From DATBAX01 sp963723765 (GTDB lineage Bacteria > Acidobacteriota > Terriglobia > Terriglobales > Acidobacteriaceae), in the NCBI GenBank assembly GCA_963723765.1, contig CAVRSD010000001.1:124001-188000 (forward strand): a stretch of DNA of 64,000 nucleotides, written 5' to 3'. The notes under the pieces were generated by a model. The model saw only the letters and a program-made list of their open reading frames with translations. It had not been told where the DNA came from and made no database searches. Position 1 is the stretch's first letter. Each line of letters begins with the position of its first letter. The position numbers and the translations under genes were made by a program. Below, one piece after another: positions 1-9,057 of this stretch.

Positions 1-289
1 CAATTTTGTGTCTCAGTTGCGTGCGGCTGAGATAGAACCAGTCGCGGAAAAGTTCTATCGCGACCATCACGCTTACACCGAACACGACATACGCGAACTT
101 CTGGAAATACGCCAGCGGAGCGGTGCCGGTGGGTTCGTAACCACCGAAAAAGATGCCATCAATCTCGGACCACAAACCTCCGCTCTCGATCCGCTGTCCG
201 TAGTTCCGGTGCAGATGAAACTGGTAAATCCAGCTAACGCTATGGATACTATGTTGTCCATGATTGCAGAGCGAAAGCGTCCGGCATGA
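1..289 (+). CDS. lpxK: Tetraacyldisaccharide 4'-kinase LpxK, C-terminal part
   Basis: The reading frame is open from the window edge and ends at 289, so only about the last 95 residues are present. The visible segment has the LpxK C-terminal pattern: a FYRDHHAYTEHDI stretch, then a GFVTTEKDAI stretch. LpxK phosphorylates the 4' position of the lipid A disaccharide at the inner membrane, the last Raetz step before Kdo addition. The P-loop half lies outside the window. It is followed 25 bp later by rfaE1, giving an LPS-core gene order. The assignment rests on a short C-terminal fragment plus context. Confidence 0.8.
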   Translation, partial: NFVSQLRAAEIEPVAEKFYRDHHAYTEHDIRELLEIRQRSGAGGFVTTEKDAINLGPQTSALDPLSVVPVQMKLVNPANAMDTMLSMIAERKRPA

Positions 290-314
290 GAAAATCTTTC
301 TGGGTCAAATTCCG

Positions 315-1346
315 ATGAGCAAGCATCCCAAAGAAACCGGGAGACTCCGAAAAATTGTGGAGTCATTTCCCAATGTCACCATTACCGTGATCGGTGATCT
401 GGTGGCCGATGAGTTTGTGTTTGGCGAAATATCGCGCGTCTCCCGTGAAGCTCCCGTGCTGATTCTGAAGCATCGCGAACGCACTGTGGTGCCGGGCGGC
501 GGCGCCAATGCCATCAACAATCTTGCTGACTTAGGGGTGAATGTACTGCCCGTCGGCGTAGTCGGTGACGACGAGCCCGGACGTTTATTGCTGAGGGGCT
601 TTCGCCATAAGCACATTCCCGTCAGTGGCGTGCTCAAGGACAAAAGTTATACGACGGTGACCAAGACCCGCATTTTGGCGGGCATGACGCACACTTCACG
701 TCAACAAGTCGTGCGTATCGATCGCGAACCGGAAACCGAACCAAACCGGCACTTGAAGCGTGAGCTGGTTTTGGCCACTCGTGAGTATGCACGCGCATCG
801 GATGCGCTGCTGATTTCCGATTACGGTTATGGTGCGGCCACTCCCGCGATATTAAATGCCATCCGCGAACGGGGGCGTGTTGACCGCATACCTATCGTCC
901 TCGATTCGCGATACCGCATGTTGCAATTCTCGGGTGTCACGGCGGCCACCCCGAATGAACCGGAAGTCGAACAGGCGTTGGGAGTAAAAATCGGCCATGA
1001 CTGGTCGCGGTTGTGTACCGCAGGTGAGCAAGTCATGTCTGAAATGAAATTGCAGTCGCTGGTTATTACTCGCGGACGCGACGGCATGGTGGCATTTTCC
1101 GGAAAACACAAGCCCATCGACATTCCGATTTTCGGCTCGGACCAGGTCGCCGACGTGACCGGAGCGGGTGATACAGTCATCGCTGCGTTCACCGCGGCTT
1201 TGGCGGCTGGGGCCACTACCGAGGAAGCGGCCATGCTGGCGAATTATGCCGGTGGCATCGTCGTTATGAAGCGCGGCACGGCGACCGTCACCCAGGCCGA
1301 GATGCTGCATGCTGTAGAACAAGCACCGGTAACCCGATCTCATTGA
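315..1346 (+). CDS. rfaE1: D-glycero-beta-D-manno-heptose-7-phosphate kinase (RfaE domain I)
   Basis: PfkB/ribokinase-fold sugar kinase of about 344 residues that makes D-glycero-D-manno-heptose 1,7-bisphosphate for ADP-heptose and LPS inner core synthesis. It shows the N-terminal glycine-rich PfkB signature (VPGGGANAINNLADLG, near residues 60-75) and the C-terminal anion-hole/catalytic signature DVTGAGDTVIAAF. The frame could start at 264, but that would overlap lpxK; the ATG at 315 (MSKHPKETG) clears the lpxK stop and matches family N-termini. No strong Shine-Dalgarno is visible, which suggests translational coupling. The adenylyltransferase half, fused in E. coli HldE, is here the separate next gene. 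Confidence 0.9.
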   Translation: MSKHPKETGRLRKIVESFPNVTITVIGDLVADEFVFGEISRVSREAPVLILKHRERTVVPGGGANAINNLADLGVNVLPVGVVGDDEPGRLLLRGFRHKHIPVSGVLKDKSYTTVTKTRILAGMTHTSRQQVVRIDREPETEPNRHLKRELVLATREYARASDALLISDYGYGAATPAILNAIRERGRVDRIPIVLDSRYRMLQFSGVTAATPNEPEVEQALGVKIGHDWSRLCTAGEQVMSEMKLQSLVITRGRDGMVAFSGKHKPIDIPIFGSDQVADVTGAGDTVIAAFTAALAAGATTEEAAMLANYAGGIVVMKRGTATVTQAEMLHAVEQAPVTRSH

Positions 1347-1359
1347 GTGTCGACCCCAA

Positions 1360-1845
1360 TTGAGTAATGAAAAGATCCTAAGTCGCGAAGAACTGCAGCG
1401 GCGCGTTGCCGAGTGGCGCAGCAAACGCGAAGCCGTCACTCTCGCCAATGGTTGCTTTGATCTGCTGCACGTCGGCCATGTGCGCTATTTGCATGCGGCG
1501 AAAGAATTGGGCGGACGGTTGGTCGTTGCCGTCAATGCCGATGCATCGGTGCGCGCGCTGAAAGGCGAAGGCCGTCCGTTGATTCCCGCCGAAGAGCGAG
1601 CAGAGATTCTGGCGGCACTCGAGGATGTAGACGCGGTGGTCATCTTCTCGGAGAAAGACGTGCGTGCGCTCATTCGCGAAATCCGTCCCGATGTTCAAGC
1701 CAAGGGTACGGACTACAGCGCTGACAGCGTCCCCGAGCGCGATGTGGTCATCGAGTGCGGTGGGCGCGTGGAGATCGTGGGTGACCCCAAAGATCATTCC
1801 GCCACCGCAATGATTCGCACGAAGCTGCAACCTCGGGATTTGTAA
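1360..1845 (+). CDS. rfaE2: D-glycero-beta-D-manno-heptose 1-phosphate adenylyltransferase (RfaE domain II)
   Basis: A 161-residue nucleotidyltransferase of the cytidylyltransferase-like (HxGH) fold. The ANGCFDLLHVGHVRYLHAA segment near residues 28-46 contains the HVGH nucleotide-binding motif. It activates heptose 1-phosphate with ATP to give ADP-D,D-heptose. The start is a TTG (1360), 13 bp after the rfaE1 stop; the nearby ATG is out of frame, so TTG is the only sensible start that keeps the family N-terminus. It lies between rfaE1 and a heptosyltransferase, completing a split version of the HldE pathway. Confidence 0.9.
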   Translation: MSNEKILSREELQRRVAEWRSKREAVTLANGCFDLLHVGHVRYLHAAKELGGRLVVAVNADASVRALKGEGRPLIPAEERAEILAALEDVDAVVIFSEKDVRALIREIRPDVQAKGTDYSADSVPERDVVIECGGRVEIVGDPKDHSATAMIRTKLQPRDL

Positions 1846-1847
1846 GC

Positions 1848-2951
1848 GTGCCGATGCCAGCAACAACTGCTGCCGCGACCAACACTCCAGCCAAGCTCCA
1901 GCGATTGCTCATCGTGCGACTCGGCGCCATGGGAGACATTGTCCATACTTTGCCCGCGGCGGCCGCACTGCGAGCCGCTTTCCCCGAGGCAACGATCGGG
2001 TGGGTGATAGAGGAATGCTGGATCGAGTTGCTGTGCACCCTGTCGGCATCGCGTTCCGGACCACGTTCGACGCAACGGCCGCTGGTGGACAACATTCATC
2101 CGGTAAATACAAAATCCTGGCGAACTTCCATGACGTCCGTACAAACTTGGAAACAGATCGCGGCTGCGGTTCGAGAAGTGCGGGATGCGCGCTACCAGGT
2201 CGCCATCGATTTCCAGGGTGCGATTCGTTCGGCGATGATTGCGCGACTCTCGGGAGCAACTACCATCTATGGCTTCGCACAACCTCGCGAAACTCCAGCT
2301 CGCACGTTGTACACGCGTCGGGTAGCCGTGCAGGGGACACACATTGTGCAGCAGAATTTATCGCTAGCCGAAGAAGTGGCAGGCCGTGCATTGCCAACAC
2401 CGGGGGTGGTCTTCCCGCGCGATGAAGCTGCCGAACGGGAATGTCAGTATCGGCTGCAGGCAGGAAAAATCGGAAAGTTCGCATTGCTGAATCCGGGTGC
2501 GGGCTGGGGCGCGAAACGATGGCCGGCCGAACGTTACGGGTTGGTAGCCAAAGAAATCGCCGGGAGTGGCCCGAGGCCGCTGATTAATTTTGGCCCGGGC
2601 GAGCAAGACCTTGCGCAAGCGGTGCGCGTAGCCAGCGATGGAGCTGCCGAAATCATGGCAAGTTCGTTGACGCAATTGATCGCGCTCACTCGCCGCGCTT
2701 CGTTATTTGTAGGAGGAGACACTGGCCCTATGCATCTCGCGGCTGCCTTGGGGGTTCCGGTGCTGGCCATCTTTGGCCCCACGGATCCCGCGCGCAACGG
2801 CCCATTTGGAACAAAGAGCATTGTGTTGCGCAGCCCTTCCAGCCAGACCAGCCACAAACGCGTTTCACAACCGGAAGATGGATTACTCGAAATCACTGCG
2901 GGCCAGGTGATCGCGGCCGCGCTGCAGCTACTGGAGAATTCCCATGGCTGA
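1848..2951 (+). CDS. Glycosyltransferase family 9, probable LPS heptosyltransferase
   Basis: About 367 residues with the two Rossmann-like halves of GT9 enzymes. The N-terminal LIVRLGAMGDIVHTLPA segment is characteristic, closest to heptosyltransferase I (WaaC), and the C-terminal FVGGDTGPMHLAAALG and AIFGPTDPARNGPFG segments are the donor-binding motifs. It should transfer heptose from ADP-heptose to Kdo-lipid A or the inner core on the cytoplasmic face. Two starts are possible, GTG 1848 or ATG 1854, neither with a clear ribosome-binding site. It follows rfaE2 by 2 bp and overlaps the next gene by 8 bp, so it is operonic. WaaC versus WaaF cannot be settled by eye. Confidence 0.85.
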   Translation: MPMPATTAAATNTPAKLQRLLIVRLGAMGDIVHTLPAAAALRAAFPEATIGWVIEECWIELLCTLSASRSGPRSTQRPLVDNIHPVNTKSWRTSMTSVQTWKQIAAAVREVRDARYQVAIDFQGAIRSAMIARLSGATTIYGFAQPRETPARTLYTRRVAVQGTHIVQQNLSLAEEVAGRALPTPGVVFPRDEAAERECQYRLQAGKIGKFALLNPGAGWGAKRWPAERYGLVAKEIAGSGPRPLINFGPGEQDLAQAVRVASDGAAEIMASSLTQLIALTRRASLFVGGDTGPMHLAAALGVPVLAIFGPTDPARNGPFGTKSIVLRSPSSQTSHKRVSQPEDGLLEITAGQVIAAALQLLENSHG

Positions 2952-3501
2952 CTCCAAGCCTACCTGGGCAAAGATCGCACGCCGCATACGAGTTCCACTC
3001 AGTTTCGCTTTTGCGATCCTGTATTTCTGGCTGGCGAAGCCCACGGTAATCTCCATGCTGGTTGGAGCTGGAGTCATCATCCCCGGGCTTTTGGTGCGCG
3101 CATTGGCCTCCGGACACGTGCAGAAAAACGAACAGCTCGCGACCACCGGCCCCTATGCCTACACGCGCAATCCGCTCTATCTTGGTTCTTTGATTCTTGC
3201 TTTAGGATTTGCGCTGGCGGCGCGGAGTTGGTGGATTGCTGGAATTCTGGTTGTCATGTTTTTTGCCATTTATCTTCCGGTGATCCGCGGCGAAGAAGTC
3301 TTTCTGCGAGATCGCTTTCCCGAGTTCGAGAATTATGCCCACCAGGTTCCCCGGCTATTGCCGCGGCTAACTGCATCGGAGAACGGCGGCGGAGCGTTTT
3401 CCTGGGACTTGTACTGGAAGCATCGTGAATACAATGCGATATTAGGCGCGGTTGCGATGATGGCAGCGCTGTCTGCCAAGTTGATCTGGATGTCGAGATA
3501 A
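2944..3501 (+). CDS. Isoprenylcysteine carboxyl methyltransferase (ICMT)-like membrane protein
   Basis: 185 residues with several hydrophobic segments and the ICMT/PEMT-type signature: TGPYAYTRNPLYLGSL around residues 67-82, then RGEEVFLRDRFPEFENYA and an RLLPRL end. Family members are integral-membrane SAM-dependent methyltransferases; the bacterial substrate is usually unknown. The start overlaps the 3' end of the heptosyltransferase gene by 8 bp, which argues for cotranscription and perhaps a role in envelope lipid or glycan modification, but that link is inferred from position only. Confidence 0.75.
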   Translation: MADSKPTWAKIARRIRVPLSFAFAILYFWLAKPTVISMLVGAGVIIPGLLVRALASGHVQKNEQLATTGPYAYTRNPLYLGSLILALGFALAARSWWIAGILVVMFFAIYLPVIRGEEVFLRDRFPEFENYAHQVPRLLPRLTASENGGGAFSWDLYWKHREYNAILGAVAMMAALSAKLIWMSR

Positions 3502-3519
3502 TCTGCTGCTACTCACAAG

Positions 3520-5157
3520 TTACTTTTCCGATGCAGAAGCCGTCTCAGCGCCTTTCTTCGCCAACTGCGTCCTGGCCCGGCCCAACTCAGGACGATCCGA
3601 GTTCGACCCATCGCAACTCTTCACCAGCTCCGCATAATAAGTATTTGCCTGGTCATTTTTGCCCGCCAGTTCGGCGGAGTGTGCGGCTCCGTACAGACCA
3701 TCGAAGCGATTCGGATTAAACTTCAAGTCAGCCTGGAACTCCACCAGCGCTTGCTCGGGACGGTTCATGTCCAACAGCAGATCGGCCACCATCTCGCGTG
3801 CCGGGATGGCCAAGGGCTCGTCGCCGGTGGCTTCCTCTTTCTCTGCAATGGTCCGCAGCGATTTCATGGCCTCTTCATTCCTGCCTTCAGCGTGTGCAAT
3901 CCACGCCGCAGCTTCCTGATAGTCCTGTCCCACCGCCTCGGCAAATCCTTTTTTGTTCGCGACTAAGGTTCGATGAATTGCATCGATTTCTGACAGGTCT
4001 TTTTTTGCCTGATCCAAATTACCGCTGCGGGCTGCGCCAATAGCACGGGCCCAGTAGGTAATGGCGTTATCTCCGGTATCTGCACCAGGTACAGGAACCA
4101 AAGCGGCGGCATCCGTCCAACGGTGCAGTTCCAAATCGTATTTTGCGGGCAAGGACACCAGTGCAGAAATGTGAGGATCGAAGCCTAGGCCGTACATGTC
4201 CTTCATCGGCGGCATGGCTTTTACTTCATCGATCACATGTTGGGCATCGGCCTCATGCCCGCTTTGCAAATAGGCATAGACCAGAAAATCCATGGCATGA
4301 AACTGATGACCTTCGCCTCCCATGTGCATAGCTGCCGTCTTCTGCGTGGCGGCGATGGACGCCAGATTGGAATTGATATCGTCCTGCCACAACCCCAAAC
4401 GCGCGAAGATATGCGACGGCATATGCAGAGCGTGAGGTGCGGCTGGAGCAATCTGCGCATAGCGGCGAGCGGCGGGCAATCCGAGTTGCGCGAGTTGCGG
4501 CTTGTCGTAACTGTGTATCAGGTAATGCGCCACGCCAGGATGGTCAGGCACGACCGCGAAAAGCGTTTCCAGAATGGCCGCTGCTTTTTTTCGGTTGGCA
4601 AATGTTGTGTCACCATCCGGCTCGGAAGCCAGCAGCGAAAGCGAATAGTAGATCGCAGCCTCGCGGTCGTCGGGATAACGCTGGTACACGCCTTCCATGG
4701 CGCGCGAATAGGCATCCGCCCGCGCCTGATAGTCACGTTTGTCGGGGCTCGAATAGAAATCACCCAACGCAATGAGATAGTCACGCTCCCGCGCGGTCCT
4801 GGGATGCAGCGACTTTCCCTTCTTGATTTCCGCTTCGCCCTTCTTCAGAGTCGCGATATCCGGATGGTTCCAGAGCTGGTGCCATTGGCTCATCGCCAGT
4901 CCCCACTGCGCCATGGCACACTGCGGATCATCCTGGGCTACCTGCACAAAGTCTTTTTCCGCCTCCTCGTACCAAAACGAGTGCAGCAGCGCTACGCCAC
5001 GCTCGAAAGTCTTTTGCGCGGAGGGAGAACAGGAAACTGGAAAGTGAACTGTCCCGAGTTGATCGGGAGTCAGGTCTTCGTGATGATGGTCCTCGTCGGC
5101 CAATGCGGGGAGAGTAAAAAAAAGTGCAACTGCGAAAATGAAGGCAGAATACTTCAT
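3520..5157 (-). CDS. Secreted tetratricopeptide-repeat protein
   Basis: About 545 residues. The start at 5157 gives a clean signal peptide (MKYSAFIFAVALFFTLPALA) and has a GGAG ribosome-binding site about 8 bases upstream; the longer frame from 5205 would bury the signal. After a His-rich stretch (DEDHHHEDL) come helical pairs typical of TPR/Sel1-like repeats (e.g. KTFERGVALLHSFWYEEAEK and later EQALVEFQADLKFNPNRFDG). It probably acts outside the cytoplasmic membrane in protein-protein contacts. The gene is convergent with the LPS operon. No catalytic motif was seen and function is unknown. Confidence 0.8.
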   Translation of the reverse strand: MKYSAFIFAVALFFTLPALADEDHHHEDLTPDQLGTVHFPVSCSPSAQKTFERGVALLHSFWYEEAEKDFVQVAQDDPQCAMAQWGLAMSQWHQLWNHPDIATLKKGEAEIKKGKSLHPRTARERDYLIALGDFYSSPDKRDYQARADAYSRAMEGVYQRYPDDREAAIYYSLSLLASEPDGDTTFANRKKAAAILETLFAVVPDHPGVAHYLIHSYDKPQLAQLGLPAARRYAQIAPAAPHALHMPSHIFARLGLWQDDINSNLASIAATQKTAAMHMGGEGHQFHAMDFLVYAYLQSGHEADAQHVIDEVKAMPPMKDMYGLGFDPHISALVSLPAKYDLELHRWTDAAALVPVPGADTGDNAITYWARAIGAARSGNLDQAKKDLSEIDAIHRTLVANKKGFAEAVGQDYQEAAAWIAHAEGRNEEAMKSLRTIAEKEEATGDEPLAIPAREMVADLLLDMNRPEQALVEFQADLKFNPNRFDGLYGAAHSAELAGKNDQANTYYAELVKSCDGSNSDRPELGRARTQLAKKGAETASASEK

Positions 5158-5241
5158 GGAATATCTCCGGAAAGCGAGTTTAGTCCGGTGACGAGGAGGG
5201 GTCAATACGTGCAGAGAATAACTCTTGCCGCTGGAAAAGCG

Positions 5242-5940
5242 CTATGCCTGCGGCAACCGACTGGCAACGCCGCTCAGGAGTTTCTCCGCTGCCTCTCCGG
5301 GGTCTTGGGTGGCAAAGTTATCATCCAAAACGAAAAGAGAAACAGTCGGATCGATTTCCTCGAGCGACTGGCGTGTGGGTTTGCCGTGTACGGATTGCAT
5401 GCGCGCGGGGATCACTACCAGTTTCGCCTTCGTTGCCTTGAGCAGAATTCGGGCGTCGTCCACGCTGGCTGTAGTCAAGGCGTTGTATCCAGCACTGCAC
5501 AGCACCTCCCGCAGAAAGGTACCAACATCCGTCGACTCGGAAACGCAAAGCATGCGTGGCCTGGCGTCCCCAGCTTTTCCGCATGAATATCGCGAACCCA
5601 AATAGGCGGAGGTGATCGCTTCTTCGACCGTATCGTAGGTTTCAAATTGCGAGAGCAGATTGGTCATCTCCAACACCTTGCGGATGTTGGGTGGCGTTCC
5701 GCTGAGTTTGAGGTCTCCTCCCTTGGTTCGAATAGCTTGCGTCAGGCGCACCAAGGCTCCCAAACCGCTACTATCCACGAACTCTACCTGGTCGAGTTGC
5801 AGCACGACATCGCTATACTTGCGAAAGGAGTCTCCTACGTAAGAGTGCAACGCAGAGACTTCTTTCCCGGCAATGATCCGTCCATGACACTGAATGATCA
5901 AGACATCGCCAACCGGCCGGCTTTCCAAGCGCAGGGGCAT
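5242..5940 (-). CDS. STAS-domain protein fused to a degenerate receiver-like domain
   Basis: 232 residues. Residues 1-110 form a STAS (anti-sigma-factor antagonist) domain with the phosphoacceptor motif EFVDSSGLGALV (Ser57 or Ser58). Residues about 128-225 resemble a response-regulator receiver fold (PRMLCVSESTDVGTFLREVL, then KLVVIPARM), but the usual phosphorylated Asp on strand 3 is absent (IPAR in its place) and the acidic pair at strand 1 is replaced by Ser-Glu. It is therefore probably a partner-switching regulator with a non-phosphorylatable second module. It is divergent from the DUF2007 gene. No cognate kinase (SpoIIAB/RsbW type) is adjacent. Confidence 0.75.
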   Translation of the reverse strand: MPLRLESRPVGDVLIIQCHGRIIAGKEVSALHSYVGDSFRKYSDVVLQLDQVEFVDSSGLGALVRLTQAIRTKGGDLKLSGTPPNIRKVLEMTNLLSQFETYDTVEEAITSAYLGSRYSCGKAGDARPRMLCVSESTDVGTFLREVLCSAGYNALTTASVDDARILLKATKAKLVVIPARMQSVHGKPTRQSLEEIDPTVSLFVLDDNFATQDPGEAAEKLLSGVASRLPQA

Positions 5941-6118
5941 GACGCCTCCTCTTTTGATCTCGAAACCGCACCATGGTACTCCATCTCGCAGGATGGCGAC
6001 AGTTTAGGGTCATTGACGAGCGACTCTCCCTCATTTGTAGAGCTCAAGGTTTTGACCGAGGAAAGAGACTACGGCGGCTCTCACGGGTTAGAATTGATAT
6101 GCAGCTCTGATTGGAGAA

Positions 6119-6427
6119 ATGATGGCCGACTCCCACGATGAAGATTCCCGCCCGAATCCGGATGAAAAGCTGGTGCGCGTATTCGATACCGAGCAGGAAT
6201 CGGAGGCCTTGATTGTGCGCGGCCTGCTCGAGTCCGCCGGCATCGATTCCGACTTGACCTCGCTGGACGCACAACAGGACGTTCTTCCCGGCGTGGGTGG
6301 CACAGTCATTCTGACGCGCGAGGAAGACGCCGAGAAGGCACGCAACCTGATCGACGAATACCGGCGCGCGCCGGAGGATGAAACAGCAGAAATCAGTATT
6401 GCCGAGGATCCGCTAGCTGAGAAGTAA
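6119..6427 (+). CDS. DUF2007-family (putative signal-transducing) small protein
   Basis: 102 residues, acidic. The core, LVRVFDTEQESEALIVRGLL followed by ESAGIDSDL, is the DUF2007 pattern, a small ferredoxin-like fold of unknown role found in many bacteria. Two adjacent ATGs (6119, 6122) could start it; a weak GGAG lies just upstream. Its last 35 bases overlap the 3' end of the convergent comEC gene. Confidence 0.7.
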   Translation: MMADSHDEDSRPNPDEKLVRVFDTEQESEALIVRGLLESAGIDSDLTSLDAQQDVLPGVGGTVILTREEDAEKARNLIDEYRRAPEDETAEISIAEDPLAEK

Positions 6428-9021
6428 CGTTCTTTCCGTCCAGATAAAAAGTTACCACTCCATCCGTATCGGTACGATAAGTGGAAACCTTGGAGTTCGC
6501 CAACCGGTTCAACACGTCCCATCGCGGATGCCCATAGACATTGCGTGTTCCCACCGAAATGATTGCGAATCGCGGATGCACCGCAGCCAGTAACTCGGGC
6601 CACGTGGAAGTGGCGCTGCCGTGGTGGCCAACTTTGAGCAAATCGGCTTGTGGCTGTTCTTCCGCAACTTGTCTTTCAGTTTTTCTTTCCGCATCTCCTT
6701 CCAGCAGAGCGGATGTGGTGCCGTAGGAAATCTTCATCACCAAAGACGCTTCGTTAGGACGCAAGGACCGGGCATCGGCGCCAGGTGGGGGTGCCAGAAT
6801 GCGAACCGTAGCCCCACCAAGTTCAAGGTTGTCTCCCGCTTTATGCTCGACCACAACAATCCCCAATTTTCTGGCTTCGCTGAGCAGGCTTTGTAAATCT
6901 GGCGCCGGCGAATCCACTCCTAACCACAATTCACGTGGATGAAAGTTGGCCAGAACTGCACCCATCCCGGCCATGTGGTCGGCATGTGCATGAGTAAGCG
7001 CGACAATATCCAGTCGGGAGATGCCGCGCGACCACAGATAGGGCGAGACTACGTCTTCACCGATGTCCAGTTCTGAATGCATCCATTGTGGAATGCCTCC
7101 GGCATCGACCAGCAACGTGCGTCCCTGGGGCGAAACCAGAAGGATCGAGTCCCCCTGCCCAACATCAATTGCAGTCACCTCCAGCGCCCCCTCCCGGACA
7201 TGCGCATGCGGCGGTATCGCACATATCCAAAGAGCGCTCACCGCGAGAGCCGCCAGCCCCACCCCAGCAAGCCACGCCCGGCGACGCGCCAGAACCATGG
7301 CCAATACCAACGCCACTGCGGTCAGCACAATGACGAGAAGCTCCGGCGTGGGTACACGGGTGTCTGCGATGCGAAGACTTCCCAGCCAGCGCACCGTCCC
7401 GGAAATTCCCGCCATTGCCAGGTTGGCTACAAACGCGGGGGCCTTCGCCAGCGTGAGCGATACATAACTTACTGCCACGGCAACAATCTCAGCTACTACG
7501 ACCGCCTCGGTCAGCGGCACCGCCAGAATATTCGCCGGCAAAGACACAACCGTCGCACGATGAAAGTAGTAAGCCATCGGCAAGGCGAATCCCGCCTGCA
7601 AAATAATCGAAACCACCACAAACTCGCTCGCGGCAAGTACCACGCGGCCCGCCAAAACTAGAATGGAAGTTGAAGGGCGCTTCCCAATGAAACGCTGCAA
7701 ACGCCCGGCAATCATGCGGAGGTCAAGTCTGAATTGCACCAGTCGGGGAGCCAGAGCACGGTCATAGCCAAGCGAGTCGAGATACCGCAACGCGCGAACC
7801 ACCGGTTGCGTGCTGCGCTCAATCACAGGGACACCGACTCCCGCGATGACCAGCACACACAGAAAGCTGAGCTGAAAGCTGGCCCCAAACAACGCTCTCG
7901 GCTCAAGTATCAGCAACGCCAGCGCCGCGGCTCCGATCGTGTTCAGCGTCGATTTTTGCCGGTAGAGTAGCCTCGCCGCCAGGTAAATAATGAGCATCAA
8001 CGTGGCTCGCCACACCGGCGCACCTACGTCCGTGAGAACCGCATAGGCTACAGTCAGAAAAATTGCCGTCGGCGCTGGCAAAGAATTCGTTCACTCGCAA
8101 TCGCCGCAGCAACCAGAATGTTCCCAGGGCGAGGATCCCCACTTTCAGTCCGGACGCAACCAGCACGTGGTAGGTTCCGGAGCGCTGAAAATCGAAAAGA
8201 ACGTCGCGGTTGATCACCGACTCATCACCCAGGAGCATGGCTTCCATTAGTTCAGCTTTGCCTGGAGGCCACAGAGTGTGCACACGCTCAATGATGCTGC
8301 GGCGAATCCGGGCGCGCCAGAATTCTGCGCGGTTGCCGTTGAAGCCCGGAAGCAGCTCAATGTCTGCAGCCTTCGTGGAGGTAAGCGCGACGATGCCGTT
8401 TTCCGCCAAATATCCCTGATAGTCGAATGCACCGGGGTTGCGGAAGTTACGTGGCGGATAAATTTTGGCGGGGAACTTTAAGCGATCGCCATATCGAAAA
8501 AAGTGCGACGGAAAGAAAGCGGGTCCTCCAGCGGAAGGATCGCGTGCTTCTTCTTTGCTGAAAACGCTAACGCGGATTCCCGATCGGACCGGAAAGCTCT
8601 GATCGTTGATCGCAACCTGTTCGGTTTCAACATCGATTCTTTGACTCGCTTCGCCGGGACTATCGCTGCGCTGGATTCCTTCGGCGGTGACGTGCGCAGT
8701 GACCACGACTTCCCTGCCATCCGCAAAGTCGAGCACGTTTGGGCCACTCGAACCAGTGCGGTCACCTGCCTGGATGGCGAGCGCTCCGATAACGAAAACT
8801 GTACCCAGCCCGAGCGCATAAGCTGCCCAAGCTCTTCGCCGCGAGAAATACAATCCCGAAGCTCCAAAGACAATTGCCCCGACCAACCACCACAGCGGCG
8901 GACGCCATGCGTAAAGCCCGGTTGAAAGCCCGGCGGCAAATGATGCGGCAACCCAAAGCAAGGGTTGGCGTCCAGCAGTTCGCGCCCGTGAAGATGAAGG
9001 CGCGCTGGACTGCGGAGTCAC
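6393..9021 (-). CDS. comEC: ComEC/Rec2 DNA-uptake channel, reading frame shifted once
   Basis: Two overlapping frames make one ComEC. Segment 9021 to about 8080 encodes the N-terminal membrane/DUF4131 part and the start of the Competence domain (GTYHVLVASGLKVGILALG). Segment about 8080 to 6393 continues with membrane helices and the C-terminal metallo-beta-lactamase-like domain (ALTHAHADHMAG). The join is at TTCTTTG: dropping one T restores NEFLPAPTAIFLTV, so the sequence carries one extra base. The joined product is about 875 residues, within the family range. ComEC imports single-stranded DNA during transformation; other com genes are not in the window. Whether the shift is real or a sequencing error is open. 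Confidence 0.85.
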
Positions 9022-9057
9022 AGATTCACTTCAATGAGAGGAGAACTTCGCAGAACA

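Noticed and set aside
4237..5586. Long plus-strand frame (about 449 codons) opposite the TPR and STAS genes
   Set aside because: It is antisense to two well-supported genes, has no recognisable motif and spans their spacer; a shadow frame of GC-rich DNA.
8060..8100. Programmed frameshift in comEC
   Set aside because: The shift site is not a known slippery sequence with a stimulatory structure, and similar one-base gains occur in unrelated genes here, so an error is more likely.
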